Source of the DNA: Nonomuraea zeae | GTDB lineage: Bacteria; Actinomycetota; Actinomycetes; Streptosporangiales; Streptosporangiaceae | Assembly: GCF_005889725.1 (NCBI RefSeq) | Contig: NZ_VCKX01000126.1 | Coordinates: forward strand, 1-33,000 | Direction: 5' to 3' | DNA length: 33,000 nt | The notes under the pieces: generated by a model | Databases searched by the model: none | What the model was told of the DNA's origin: nothing | The model's input: only the letters and a program-made list of their open reading frames with translations | Shown: in pieces, positions 16,100-24,357 of the stretch | How the letters are laid out: each line of letters opens with the position of its first letter | How positions within the stretch are numbered: the stretch's first letter is position 1 | Position numbers and translations under genes: made by a program

Positions 16100-16896
16100 G
16101 GGTCCTGCGCGCGACGGTGCTGACGCTGGTCGTGGCCGCGCTGCTGCTGCCGGTCTACGCGATGTTCGCCGTCTCCTCCGCCTCGGACGCGAACGATCTC
16201 GGCGGGCTGTCGTTCGACGCCGCCCAGCTGGGCGCGCACGTGGCGGAGCTGTTCGGCCAGGGCGGCTTCCCGCTCTACCTGCGCAACAGCCTGATCCTCT
16301 CGCTCGGCATCGCGGTGCTGGAGGTGGTCCTCTCCGCGGCCGCCGGGTACGCGCTCGCGCAGCTCCGCTTCCCCGGGAGCCGGGCGTTGTTCGCGGTGAT
16401 CGTGGGGACGCTGTCGCTGTCGCCGATCGTGGTGCTCGTCCCGATGTACCTCATCGTCAAGGCGCTGGGCTGGATCGACACCTTCCAGGGCATGATCGTG
16501 CCGTTCATGATGAGCGCCTTCGGGGTGTTCCTGGTGCGCCAGTTCGCCCTGGCGCTGCCGCGCGAGCTGCTGCTGTCCGCCCGGGTGGACGGGGCGGGCG
16601 AGCTGCGCATCTTCCTGCGCATCGGGGTTCCCCTGCTGCGGCCCGCGTTGCTGACGCTTTTCCTGCTGCAGTTCCTGGCGCAGTGGGACAACCTGCTCTG
16701 GCCGCTGATCGTGGCCAACGATCCCGGGCTGTGGCCTTTGCCCGTGGGGTTGTCGCAGCTCCAGACCGAGTACGACTTCAGCGCCGGCCTGGTCGGCACC
16801 GCCGCGCTGATCACGGCGCTGCCGCCCCTGGCGCTGATGTTCCTGTTGCAGCGCTACTACGTGGCGGGGCTGACGCTGGGAGGGGTACGCAAATGA
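16096..16896 (+). CDS. Sugar ABC transporter permease (MalG/UgpE-like)
   Basis: 266 residues from GTG 16096, overlapping the upstream stop as GTGA. It has a membrane segment at the N-terminus (VLTLVVAALLLPVYAMFAV) and five more, with NSLILSLGIAVLEVVLSAAAGYALAQLRFPG being the usual MalG core start. The EAA loop is LLLSARVDGAGELRIFLRIGVPLLRP, with SAR in place of EAA. It forms the second half of the importer channel. The stop overlaps the ATG of the glycosidase-like gene. Confidence 0.93.
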   Translation: MRVLRATVLTLVVAALLLPVYAMFAVSSASDANDLGGLSFDAAQLGAHVAELFGQGGFPLYLRNSLILSLGIAVLEVVLSAAAGYALAQLRFPGSRALFAVIVGTLSLSPIVVLVPMYLIVKALGWIDTFQGMIVPFMMSAFGVFLVRQFALALPRELLLSARVDGAGELRIFLRIGVPLLRPALLTLFLLQFLAQWDNLLWPLIVANDPGLWPLPVGLSQLQTEYDFSAGLVGTAALITALPPLALMFLLQRYYVAGLTLGGVRK

Positions 16897-18941
16897 GCAC
16901 GTACGGGGTGTGGACGACGGCGTACGGGCTGCCGGCGTTCGCGTACACGCTGGACCAGGATCGGGACGCGCGTGCCGAATGGGATCCGGTGCTGGACCCG
17001 CCCACGCGGCGGCACTTCGCGCACGTGGGCAACCGGCGGATCACCCTGGTGTCGGACAACTACGGGCTGAGCGACCTGTTCGACGAGCACACGGGCCTGC
17101 TGTGGCTCACGCGAGGGACCGGGGTGACCCGGATCGGCGAGCTTTCCACCGATATTTCGGGATCTGAGCGGGTCTTTGGGCCTACCTTCGCCATCGTCCG
17201 GGTGGCCGACGAGCGGGTGGCCCTGGAGCGCACGGTCCTGTGCCCGGAGGGCGAGCAGCCGTGGGTGCTGATCCGGCTGCGGGTGCGCAACCTGCTCGAC
17301 GTGCCGGTGCGGCTGGAGCTGACCGAGGAATGGGCGGCCGGCGCGGCCCGGGTCGAGCTCGTCACCGGCGCCACCGCCGCCGACGACCCCGGGCTCGAAC
17401 TGGAGCTCCTCGGCGAGGCGAAGTCGAGCTCCAGGCCGGAGCCCGGTGACGGGGCCGGCACGCGATCCGGGCCGGAGCCCTCCGGCGGGGCCCGGACGCG
17501 GGGCGGGCGGCTGGAGGTGCCGCTGGAGCTGGCCGCGGGTGGCGAGCGGGTGCTGCACTTCCGCTTCGGCCTGCTGGACTCCTCCCCCGAGCCCGCGTCG
17601 TTCGGGCGCAGCCTGGCGGCCCTGCGCGCCCGGCTGCCGCGCGCGGCGGCCGGGCAGGCGCCCGAGGCCGAGCGGGAGATCCCCTGGCACGCCGCCCTGC
17701 TCACCGGAGCGGCCTGCGCCGACGGCGTGCTCGGTGGCCACACCTTGGACCAGGGATCCTGCTACTCCTTCCGGCACGGCTTCAACGGAGCCGCCCGCGA
17801 CCCGCTCCAGCACGCCCTCCCGCTCGTCTACGTCGAGCCGGACCTGGCGCTGTCCGTGCTGCGCAACACGTGCGCATGGGGCGGGCCCGACGGCGACCTG
17901 CCCTATGCGCTCGGACCGGACAAGCGGCCCTGGACCGACCTGTTCCGCCCGTCGGACCAGAATCTGTGGGCCCTGTGGCTGGCCTCCGAGTACCTGAGCG
18001 CGACGGGCGACGAGGCCGCCTTCCGCGCGGCGGTGCCGTACCACCCGATCCACGAGTCCCCCGAGGTGCCGCTGCACGAGAACCTGCGCAGGCAGTTCAG
18101 GTTCCTCGTCGATGTGGTCGGACGGGGCGAGCACGGACATCTCCGCATCCTCAACGCCGACTGGAACGACCTGGCCATCAGCGAGAGCGGCGTGCCGCGC
18201 GAGGTGATGATCGCCCAGGGCGAGTCCGTGCTGAACTCCGCCATGGCCGCCTGGGTGCTGCCGCGCTACGCGATGCTGGCCGAGCGCCTCGGCGACGACC
18301 CGACCGCCGCCGAGGCCCGCGAGCTGGGCGAGGAGCTGCGCGAGCTGGTCGCGGGCGAGTGGAACGGGCGCTGGTACCGCCGCGCGTACGGCCCGGGGGC
18401 GATCGTCGGCGACGACGATCTGTGGCTGGAGGTGCAGCCCTGGGCCATTCTGTGCGACGCCGCCCCGCCTGAGCGGGCCGTGGAGCTGTTACGCACGATC
18501 GAGCGCACCTCGGCCGCCGGTTCCCCGCTGGGCGCCCGGCTGCGCTGGCCCGCGCGCGACGCGTACGGGCCTGGCGGGGTCGGCACGATCTGGTACGCGA
18601 TCAACATGACGCTCGTCTGGGCCGCCGCTCCGTACCTCCCCGAGCTGGCCTGGGACTGGTGGCGGCGGATGACGCTGACCGCGCACACGGCCGCCTACCC
18701 GGACGTCTGGGAAGGCACGCTGTCCGGCCCCGACGCCTACCTGGCGCCCGAGACCGCCCGTCCCGGACGTACGTGGGACCTGGCCGAGGTGGGCGTCGCC
18801 ATGCAGGCGTACCCGGTCGCGAACCTGCACAGCCACTCCCAGCCGCTGCTGGCCTACCTGCGGCTGCTCGGCGTCGAGCCCTTCCAGCAGCCGCGCGGCG
18901 GCGCCTTCTTCGCCTCCCCGGTGCTGGAGGTCGAGCCGTGA
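16893..18941 (+). CDS. GH94/GH36-like glycoside phosphorylase or hydrolase
   Basis: 682 residues from ATG 16893 (ATGA overlap). There is no signal peptide, so it acts in the cytoplasm on imported substrate. The N-terminal 260 residues form a beta-sandwich (GGFRITLVSDNYG-like opening and EWAAGAARVELV). The C-terminal part is an (alpha/alpha)6 barrel with RPSDQNLWALWLASEYLSATGD and NADWNDLAISESG (Asp423-Trp-Asn-Asp426). The DWND motif matches the catalytic-acid region of cellobiose-phosphorylase-type enzymes, but the following Gly-Met is replaced by Leu-Ala. A low-complexity insertion (residues about 177-205, Pro/Gly/Arg/Ser) lies in the sandwich. Whether it uses phosphate or water cannot be decided here. 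A phosphorylase would release a sugar 1-phosphate; the ROK kinase next door suggests that a free sugar is also made. Confidence 0.75.
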   Translation: MSTYGVWTTAYGLPAFAYTLDQDRDARAEWDPVLDPPTRRHFAHVGNRRITLVSDNYGLSDLFDEHTGLLWLTRGTGVTRIGELSTDISGSERVFGPTFAIVRVADERVALERTVLCPEGEQPWVLIRLRVRNLLDVPVRLELTEEWAAGAARVELVTGATAADDPGLELELLGEAKSSSRPEPGDGAGTRSGPEPSGGARTRGGRLEVPLELAAGGERVLHFRFGLLDSSPEPASFGRSLAALRARLPRAAAGQAPEAEREIPWHAALLTGAACADGVLGGHTLDQGSCYSFRHGFNGAARDPLQHALPLVYVEPDLALSVLRNTCAWGGPDGDLPYALGPDKRPWTDLFRPSDQNLWALWLASEYLSATGDEAAFRAAVPYHPIHESPEVPLHENLRRQFRFLVDVVGRGEHGHLRILNADWNDLAISESGVPREVMIAQGESVLNSAMAAWVLPRYAMLAERLGDDPTAAEARELGEELRELVAGEWNGRWYRRAYGPGAIVGDDDLWLEVQPWAILCDAAPPERAVELLRTIERTSAAGSPLGARLRWPARDAYGPGGVGTIWYAINMTLVWAAAPYLPELAWDWWRRMTLTAHTAAYPDVWEGTLSGPDAYLAPETARPGRTWDLAEVGVAMQAYPVANLHSHSQPLLAYLRLLGVEPFQQPRGGAFFASPVLEVEP

Positions 18942-19819
18942 CCGTGCTCGGCGTCGACGTCGGCGGCACCTACACCAAGTGGGCGGCGCTGGACGGGGAC
19001 ACGGTCACCGCCTCGGGCACCGTCCCCACGCCGCCGGGGCCGGACGAGACGGTCAAGCTCGCGGCCTCGCTGGCCCCGCACGCCGAGGCCATCGGGATCG
19101 GGCTCCCGGGCCATGTGGACCGCGACACCGGAACCGCGCTGTTCGTCCCCAATCCTCCGGGCGACTGGGACGGCTACCCCGTGGCCGCCCGGCTGCGCGA
19201 GCTGGCCGGAGTCCCCGTCTCCGTCGTCAACGACGCCCGCGCGTTCGCGCGCGCCGAGCTGGAGCTGGGCGCGGCGCGCGGGCTGGCCGACGTGCTGTTC
19301 GCCGTGCTCGGCACGGGCGTGGGCGGGGCCGTCGCGCTGCGCGGGGCCGTGCTCGCCGGGCCGCGGGACAACCTCGGCGAGCTCGGGCACCTCACGGTCT
19401 CCCCTGGAGGATCGGCCTGCTGCTGCGGCAACCGGGGCTGTCTGGAGACGTTCGCCGCCGGGCCGGGCATCGTGCGGGCCTTCAGCCCGGGCACGGTCGC
19501 GGCGGGCACAGTCGCGGCGGGCACGGTCGCGGAGGTCGCCGAAGCGGCCAGGGCCGGTGACGGGCGGGCGGTCGAGGCGTTCGAGCGGGCCGGTTGGGCG
19601 CTCGGCGTGGCGCTCGGCGACGCGGCGGCGCTCCTCGGCGTCGGCTCGGTGGTCGTGGGCGGCGGCGTCTCCGGCGCGCTCGACCTCATGCGTTCCGCCC
19701 TGCACGCCGAGCTTGCGCGGAGACGACCGTTGATCGGGGACCTCGCGGTGCTGCCGGCCGCACTCGGCCCGCTGGCCGGGGCGATCGGCGCCGCGCTCTT
19801 TGGGAGGAGATCTGGATGA
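18938..19819 (+). CDS. ROK family sugar kinase
   Basis: 293 residues from GTG 18938 (GTGA overlap). The phosphate-binding start is VDVGGTYTKW. IGIGLPGHVD, the substrate loop VNDARAFA (Asp99 catalytic base) and ELGH (148-151) follow. The ROK zinc motif is CCCGNRGCLE (161-170). This is a complete, active-looking glucokinase/N-acetylmannosamine-kinase-type enzyme; sugar specificity cannot be assigned. Residues 186-200 are a threefold GTVAA repeat unusual for the family. The gene lies between the glycosidase and the SIS protein, consistent with ATP-dependent phosphorylation of the released sugar. Confidence 0.9.
   Translation: MTVLGVDVGGTYTKWAALDGDTVTASGTVPTPPGPDETVKLAASLAPHAEAIGIGLPGHVDRDTGTALFVPNPPGDWDGYPVAARLRELAGVPVSVVNDARAFARAELELGAARGLADVLFAVLGTGVGGAVALRGAVLAGPRDNLGELGHLTVSPGGSACCCGNRGCLETFAAGPGIVRAFSPGTVAAGTVAAGTVAEVAEAARAGDGRAVEAFERAGWALGVALGDAAALLGVGSVVVGGGVSGALDLMRSALHAELARRRPLIGDLAVLPAALGPLAGAIGAALFGRRSG
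19490..19534 (+). repeat. Three 15-bp tandem repeats inside the ROK kinase gene
   Basis: Three consecutive copies of GGCACGGTCGCGGCG, with one or two changes between copies, encode GTVAA-GTVAA-GTVAE. They follow the zinc-binding site in the helical region. A recent slip-strand duplication is the likely origin; the frame is kept. Confidence 0.8.
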
Positions 19820-20580
19820 AGTGGATCAGCCGTGCCATGGAACTGCTCGGCGAGATCGAACGGACGCAGGAGGAGAGCCTTGCCCGAGCCGCTCGCATCG
19901 CCTCGGAGGCCATCCTCGGCGGAGGGGTGGTGCACACGTTCGGCACCGGGCATTCGCGGATAGGCGTGGAGGAGATGTTCCCCCGTTACGGCTCCTATCC
20001 GGGCTTCCATCCCATCGTCGACCTGTCCACGACGTTCTACACGCAGGTGGCCGGCTCGAACGGGATGCGGCAGGCCATGTTCATCGAACGCGTCGAAGGG
20101 CTGGCCGACGCCATCCTGGCCAATTTCGAGCTGCGGCCGAGTGACGCGGCCATCGTGTTCAGCGTGAGCGGGCTCAACGCCGTGCCCGTAGAGATGGCGA
20201 TGGGCCTGCACAAGGCGGGCCTGCGGGTCGTGGCCGTGACCTCGATGAACGAGACCATGGCCGTCGAGCCCGGCCATCCCAGCGGGACCAGGCTCGCCGA
20301 CCACGCCGACGTGGTGATCGACCTGCGCACCCCGGTGGGCGACGCGCTGTGCCGGGTGGAGGGGCTGGCCGAGCCGGTCGGGCCAGGCAGCACGCTGGCG
20401 GCCGTCTCCGTGGTCAACGAGATCAAGGTCCGCACGGCCGAGCTGCTGGTCGCGGGCGGCTGGACCCCGCCGGTGATCTCCAGTGCCAAGCTCGTCGGCG
20501 CCGCCCGCTCCGGCGAGCTGTTCGAGGCCGCCTATCTCGAGCACGCGCGCCGCGCCGCGGCCGTGCTCAGGAAGCCATGA
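19816..20580 (+). CDS. SIS-domain sugar isomerase-like protein (UPF0309 type)
   Basis: 254 residues from ATG 19816 (ATGA overlap). A helical N-terminus precedes the SIS fold: ILGGGVVHTFGTGHSRIGVEEMFPRYG, then IVFSVSGLNAVPVEMAMGLHKAGLRVVAVTS. The GTGHS and SVSGLN loops are where SIS domains hold the phosphate of a phosphosugar. The family (UPF0309, sugar isomerase domain) has no settled reaction; related SIS proteins are phosphosugar isomerases, deaminases or etherases. In this operon it follows the kinase, so a phosphorylated sugar is its likely substrate. Confidence 0.85.
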   Translation: MKWISRAMELLGEIERTQEESLARAARIASEAILGGGVVHTFGTGHSRIGVEEMFPRYGSYPGFHPIVDLSTTFYTQVAGSNGMRQAMFIERVEGLADAILANFELRPSDAAIVFSVSGLNAVPVEMAMGLHKAGLRVVAVTSMNETMAVEPGHPSGTRLADHADVVIDLRTPVGDALCRVEGLAEPVGPGSTLAAVSVVNEIKVRTAELLVAGGWTPPVISSAKLVGAARSGELFEAAYLEHARRAAAVLRKP

Positions 20581-21269
20581 GCGCCGTCCTGGTGGCCGGA
20601 TCGGACGGCGGCATCGGCCGCGCCTGCGTGGCGGCGATCGAGACAGCCGGTACGAGCGCCTACGGCGTGGACCTGTCCGGCGGGCTCGACATCACCGAGC
20701 CCGGCCAGGTCGAGAAGGCGCTGGCCCAGGCCACGGCCCGGCACGGGCGGATCGCCGGCGTCGTGCACGCGGTCGGCATGTCCGGCAGGTCGCTCGGTGA
20801 CGGCGGCGTGGCCGAGTGCACCGACGAGGCCTGGCACGAGGTGCACAGGGTCAACCACGAGTCGGTGTTCCGGCTGCTGCGCGCGGCCATCCCCGTGCTG
20901 CCCGAGGGCGGCTCGATCGTGGTGATCGGCTCGGCGCTCGGCACGTCGGTCGACGACGACTTCCGCACGGTGGCCTACGCCTCGGCCAAGGGCGCGCTGA
21001 TCCCGCTGATCAGGACCGCCGCCCGCGAGGCCGCCCCGCGCGGCGTGCGGGTCAACCTGATCTCGGCCGGTCTCGTGGCCACGCCGATGAGTCTTCGTGC
21101 GCGTACGTCCGCTTCCGTCCAGGCCAGGCTGCCCGCGCTGATGCCGCTCGGCGCGACGCCCTGCCTGCCGGAGGAAGTGGCGCAGGCCGTTTTGTGGCTG
21201 CTCTCGCCGTCGTCCGGGCGGACCACGGGCGCGGTCATTCCCGTCGACGGAGGGTGGCATCTGCGGTGA
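20577..21269 (+). CDS. Short-chain dehydrogenase/reductase (SDR)
   Basis: 230 residues from ATG 20577 (ATGA overlap). The cofactor loop is GSDGGIG (8-14), a classical SDR GxxxGxG variant. VDLSGGLDITE follows, with the acidic Asp32 favouring NAD(H). The rest of the active site is Asn93, Ser119 (VVIGSALG), Tyr134 and Lys138 (YASAK). The C-terminus GAVIPVDGGW is standard. It probably oxidises or reduces a hydroxyl on the operon's sugar. It is slightly shorter than typical classical SDRs (about 250 residues). Confidence 0.9.
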   Translation: MSAVLVAGSDGGIGRACVAAIETAGTSAYGVDLSGGLDITEPGQVEKALAQATARHGRIAGVVHAVGMSGRSLGDGGVAECTDEAWHEVHRVNHESVFRLLRAAIPVLPEGGSIVVIGSALGTSVDDDFRTVAYASAKGALIPLIRTAAREAAPRGVRVNLISAGLVATPMSLRARTSASVQARLPALMPLGATPCLPEEVAQAVLWLLSPSSGRTTGAVIPVDGGWHLR

Positions 21270-22489
21270 ACGTCCTGTGGGAAGGCGACGTGGTCGTCGC
21301 GGGTGGCGGCAGCGCCGGGTGCGCGGCCGCCGTCGCGGCCGTGCGTGCCGGCGCGTCGTGCCTGCTGGTGGAGCCGGCCGGCTTCCTCGGCGGCACCGGT
21401 GTCGCCGTGCTCGACACGTTCTACGGCTTCTACGCCCCCGGTCCGGTTTCGCGGAGGGTGGTCGGCGGGATCGGCTGGGAGGTGTGCGAGCGGCTCTTCG
21501 CCGCCGGTGCCGCCTTCGAGCGGCCCAACACCTACGGGGCCGGCACCGGCGTCACGTACGAGCCCGAGGAGCTCAAGCTCGTCTGGGACGAGCTCACCTC
21601 GGAGGCGAGCGTGCTCCTGCACGCCCGGGTCTGCGCGTACGTGCCGGGCGCCGGAGTCGAGGTGGAGACCGTGGCGGGACGGTTCCTGGTCAAGGCCCGG
21701 GTGATCGTGGACGCGACGGGCGACGGCGAGGTGGCCTGGCGGGCCGGAGCCGCGCTGGAGCGCCCCGGCCTGCGGGCGCAGCCGATGACGGCCACGTTCC
21801 GGCTGGGCGGGGTGGACCTGTCCGCCACGAGCTCGTCCGAGTTGCACGCGCTGATGGCCGACGCCGATCTGCCCAGGCGCGAGGGCTCGGTGCACAGGAC
21901 CGTCAACGACGGGATCGTGCACACCAATCTGACCCGGGTGAGCGGGCTCGACCCGACCGACCCGTTCGAGCTGTCGCGTGCCGAACGTGAAGGACGTGCG
22001 CAGGTGCGGGAGTACGTCCGCTTCCTGCGGGCCAAGGTGCCCGGGTACGAGTCGGCGGTGCTGCTGAGCACGTCTGTCCGGATCGGGGTGCGGGAGTCGC
22101 GACGCCTCCTCGGGCAATATGTCCTGACTTCTGATGACGTACTGGCCGGGAGGGATTTTCCCGACACGATCGCCCGGTGCGGCGCGCCGATCGAGGATCA
22201 CGCCGCGGGATCGGCCACCCGGTGGGAGTACGTGCACGACTACGGGACCTACGGGATCCCGTACCGGTGCCTGCTGCCCGTCGAGGTCGGCGGGCTGATC
22301 GTGGCCGGGCGGTGCCTGTCGGCCACGCACGACGCGCACGCCTCGGCCCGGTCGATGGGGCAGTGCATGGCGATGGGGCAGGCGGCCGGGACCGCCGCGG
22401 CGCTGGCCGCGCGGGCCGGGCTGGATCCCGGGGCGGTGGACGTGGAGGTGCTGCGCGCCCGGCTGCGCGAGGAAGGGGCGCTCCTGTGA
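21266..22489 (+). CDS. FAD-dependent oxidoreductase (FAD_oxidored family)
   Basis: 407 residues from GTG 21266 (GTGA overlap). The dinucleotide motif is DVVVAGGGSAGCAAAVAAVRAGASCLLVEP, followed by GFLGGTGVAVLDTFYGFY, typical of the PF12831-like group. VIVDATGDGEVAWRAG precedes a substrate region with RIGVRESRRLLGQYVLT. The C-terminal FAD segment is GLIVAGRCLSATHDAHASARSMGQCMAMGQAAGTAAALA. Members of this group occur in sugar and uronate gene clusters, but few have a known reaction. It is one of two redox enzymes in the operon, which suggests an oxidative route for the imported sugar. Confidence 0.87.
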   Translation: MNVLWEGDVVVAGGGSAGCAAAVAAVRAGASCLLVEPAGFLGGTGVAVLDTFYGFYAPGPVSRRVVGGIGWEVCERLFAAGAAFERPNTYGAGTGVTYEPEELKLVWDELTSEASVLLHARVCAYVPGAGVEVETVAGRFLVKARVIVDATGDGEVAWRAGAALERPGLRAQPMTATFRLGGVDLSATSSSELHALMADADLPRREGSVHRTVNDGIVHTNLTRVSGLDPTDPFELSRAEREGRAQVREYVRFLRAKVPGYESAVLLSTSVRIGVRESRRLLGQYVLTSDDVLAGRDFPDTIARCGAPIEDHAAGSATRWEYVHDYGTYGIPYRCLLPVEVGGLIVAGRCLSATHDAHASARSMGQCMAMGQAAGTAAALAARAGLDPGAVDVEVLRARLREEGALL

Positions 22490-23448
22490 CGCCGGGACTG
22501 GTTCGCACTGTGCTGGGCGACGTGGAGTCGCTCGGTGTGACATATGCGCATGAGCACTTCTTCATGACCGGTGACTGGCCCGTCCGCAACGAGCCCGACT
22601 ACCGGCTGGACTCCCTGGACGCGGCCGTCGCCGAGGTGGCGGCGGCCCAGCGGCTCGGGCTGTCGGCGGTGGTGGAGATGACGCCGCTGGGCTTCGGCCG
22701 CAGCCCGTCGCTGATGAAGGCGCTGGCCGAGCGGACCGGACTGCACGTGATCGCGGTGACCGGCTTCCACAAGAGCGCCTACTACAGCGACGCCCACTGG
22801 CTGCACCACTACACGCCCGGCGAGATCACCGAGCTGCTGGTCGCGGAGATCGAGCTGGGCATGGACGAGTACGGGCTGGTCGGGCCGCTGGTGCGGCGGT
22901 CGTCCGCGCGGGCGGGCGCCATCAAGATCGCGACCGCGTACCACGCCTTCGGGCGCGGCGTGCAGCGGCTCGTGGGCGCGGTGGCGCAGGCCGCCGTCCG
23001 CACCGGCGTGCCCGTCGTGACCCACTGCGACAAGGGCACGATGGGCCACGAGCTGCTGGACGCGCTGTCGGCGTGCGGGGTGGCGGCCGACCGGGTAGTG
23101 CTCGGGCACATCGACCACAACCCCGATCCCGGATATCTCATCTCCCTGGCGGAGAGGGGGGCTTATCTGGCCTTCGACCGCCCCGGGCGGATCAAGTACG
23201 GGCCGGACAGCGAGATCGTCGCGCTCGTCGCGGAGCTGGCCGGGCGCGGGCTCGGGCATCGGCTGCTGTTCGGCATGGATCTGGCGCGGCGGTCGTACTG
23301 GCCCGGGCTGGGCGGCGGGCCGGGGCTGACCTATCTGCTGGAGCGGTTCGTGCCCCGGCTGGCGGCGGCGGGGCTGGGCGAGGTGGCCGAGTCGGCGCTG
23401 ACCGGCAACCCGCGCGCCGCCTTCGCGCTGCGCCCGCCCGGCCCGTGA
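22486..23448 (+). CDS. Phosphotriesterase-family metal hydrolase, lactonase candidate
   Basis: 320 residues from GTG 22486 (GTGA overlap). All active-site positions of the amidohydrolase-superfamily PTE family are visible: His22-x-His24 (AHEHF), Lys147 (IKIAT, the carboxylated bridging lysine), His180 (VVTHCDKG), His208 (GHIDHN) and Asp265 (FGMDLARR). A binuclear metal enzyme is therefore expected. Family members outside the pesticide-degrading enzymes are mostly lactonases, including sugar-lactone-phosphate lactonases described from mycoplasmas. After an SDR and a flavoprotein, hydrolysis of a sugar lactone fits well but is inference. It is the last gene of the operon and ends 4 nt from a convergent hydrolase gene. 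Confidence 0.88.
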   Translation: MTPGLVRTVLGDVESLGVTYAHEHFFMTGDWPVRNEPDYRLDSLDAAVAEVAAAQRLGLSAVVEMTPLGFGRSPSLMKALAERTGLHVIAVTGFHKSAYYSDAHWLHHYTPGEITELLVAEIELGMDEYGLVGPLVRRSSARAGAIKIATAYHAFGRGVQRLVGAVAQAAVRTGVPVVTHCDKGTMGHELLDALSACGVAADRVVLGHIDHNPDPGYLISLAERGAYLAFDRPGRIKYGPDSEIVALVAELAGRGLGHRLLFGMDLARRSYWPGLGGGPGLTYLLERFVPRLAAAGLGEVAESALTGNPRAAFALRPPGP

Positions 23449-23452
23449 CGGC

Positions 23453-24280
23453 TCAGGGCAGGTTCTTCTCCGTCTGGTTCTGCCAGCCGGCGTTGGTGTT
23501 GAGCTCGGGCGACGTGCCCGCGAACGCGCCACGCGCGTACGTGTCGCCCTGGAGCTGGTACATCAGCCACGCGGTCACGTACCCGAGGAAGCCGCCGCCC
23601 GTGCCCTGGATCGTGTTGTGCCCGGCGCCCTTGAGCAGCGCCTTCGCCGCCGCGCCCGGGACCTGGTCGTAGTACGCCTGCAGCGCCGAGTTGGGCGAGA
23701 TGAGCACGTCGCCGGACCCGCCGGCGAACAGCACCGGGCAGGTCAGCTGACTCACCGAGAAGCTGTCACCCGCGCTCACCCAGACCGGAGCGGGCAGCGC
23801 GATGGGCACGACGGTGTCGATCAGGCCGCCGGACTTGGTGGCGGTGTTCACCGCGCCGCCCGCGCCCTGGGAGTGGCCGACCGCGCCGACCTTGGTGACG
23901 TCGAGCTTGCCGTGGAAGACGCTGGCGGCGTCGGCGTTCCTGGCGATCAGGTACTGCGCCGCGGCGATCATCTCCGACCCGGTGCCCGTCGTGGTGTCGG
24001 TGGAGGCGACCACGGCGAACCCCCAGGAGGCCAGCTGGTTGAGCAGCCCCGGATACTGCCCGGGCACCGCGTTGGTCCCGTTGCCCCAGGTGACGATGGG
24101 GTGCACGACGCCACCGGCCCCGAGGTCGGCCGGGTAGTAGAGCTTGTACCCCGGCGCGTCGGCGGTCGCGACCGTCCACGGTCCTGCGACCTCGTAGTGC
24201 GCCTCGATGGTGTCCGCGGCCTGCGCCGGACTGGCCTGGAGTCCCAGCGAGACCGCGACGATGAGCACGAGCAGCTTCAT
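23453..24280 (-). CDS. Secreted alpha/beta hydrolase (PET hydrolase/chlorophyllase-like)
   Basis: 275 residues. ATG 24280 is chosen because GGGGAG lies 5 nt upstream and it starts a clean Sec signal peptide, MKLLVLIVAVSLGLQASPAQA, cleaved before ADT; the upstream in-frame codons lack both. The nucleophile is Ser137 in VGAVGHSQGAGG. The acid is probably in FAGGSGDVLISP and the His is in GAGHNTIQG. The opening YKLYYPADLGAGG...HPIVTWGNGTNA is typical of the dienelactone-hydrolase/PET-hydrolase-like esterase group. The substrate may be a polymer ester or lipid; this is not shown by sequence. It is divergent from the M28-like gene, and the 77 nt between them must hold both promoters. Confidence 0.85.
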   Translation of the reverse strand: MKLLVLIVAVSLGLQASPAQAADTIEAHYEVAGPWTVATADAPGYKLYYPADLGAGGVVHPIVTWGNGTNAVPGQYPGLLNQLASWGFAVVASTDTTTGTGSEMIAAAQYLIARNADAASVFHGKLDVTKVGAVGHSQGAGGAVNTATKSGGLIDTVVPIALPAPVWVSAGDSFSVSQLTCPVLFAGGSGDVLISPNSALQAYYDQVPGAAAKALLKGAGHNTIQGTGGGFLGYVTAWLMYQLQGDTYARGAFAGTSPELNTNAGWQNQTEKNLP

Positions 24281-24357
24281 GCAAGCTCCCCAAATTTGTA
24301 CGGATGACCGGAACTCTCGCTTCACAAGCGGGTCCTGTCAATGGTTGGATCGTGGTC

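Noticed and set aside
13884..23448. Search for an ABC ATPase gene within the sugar operon
   Set aside because: No Walker A plus LSGGQ signature occurs in any frame of the operon; the importer must use an ATPase encoded elsewhere.
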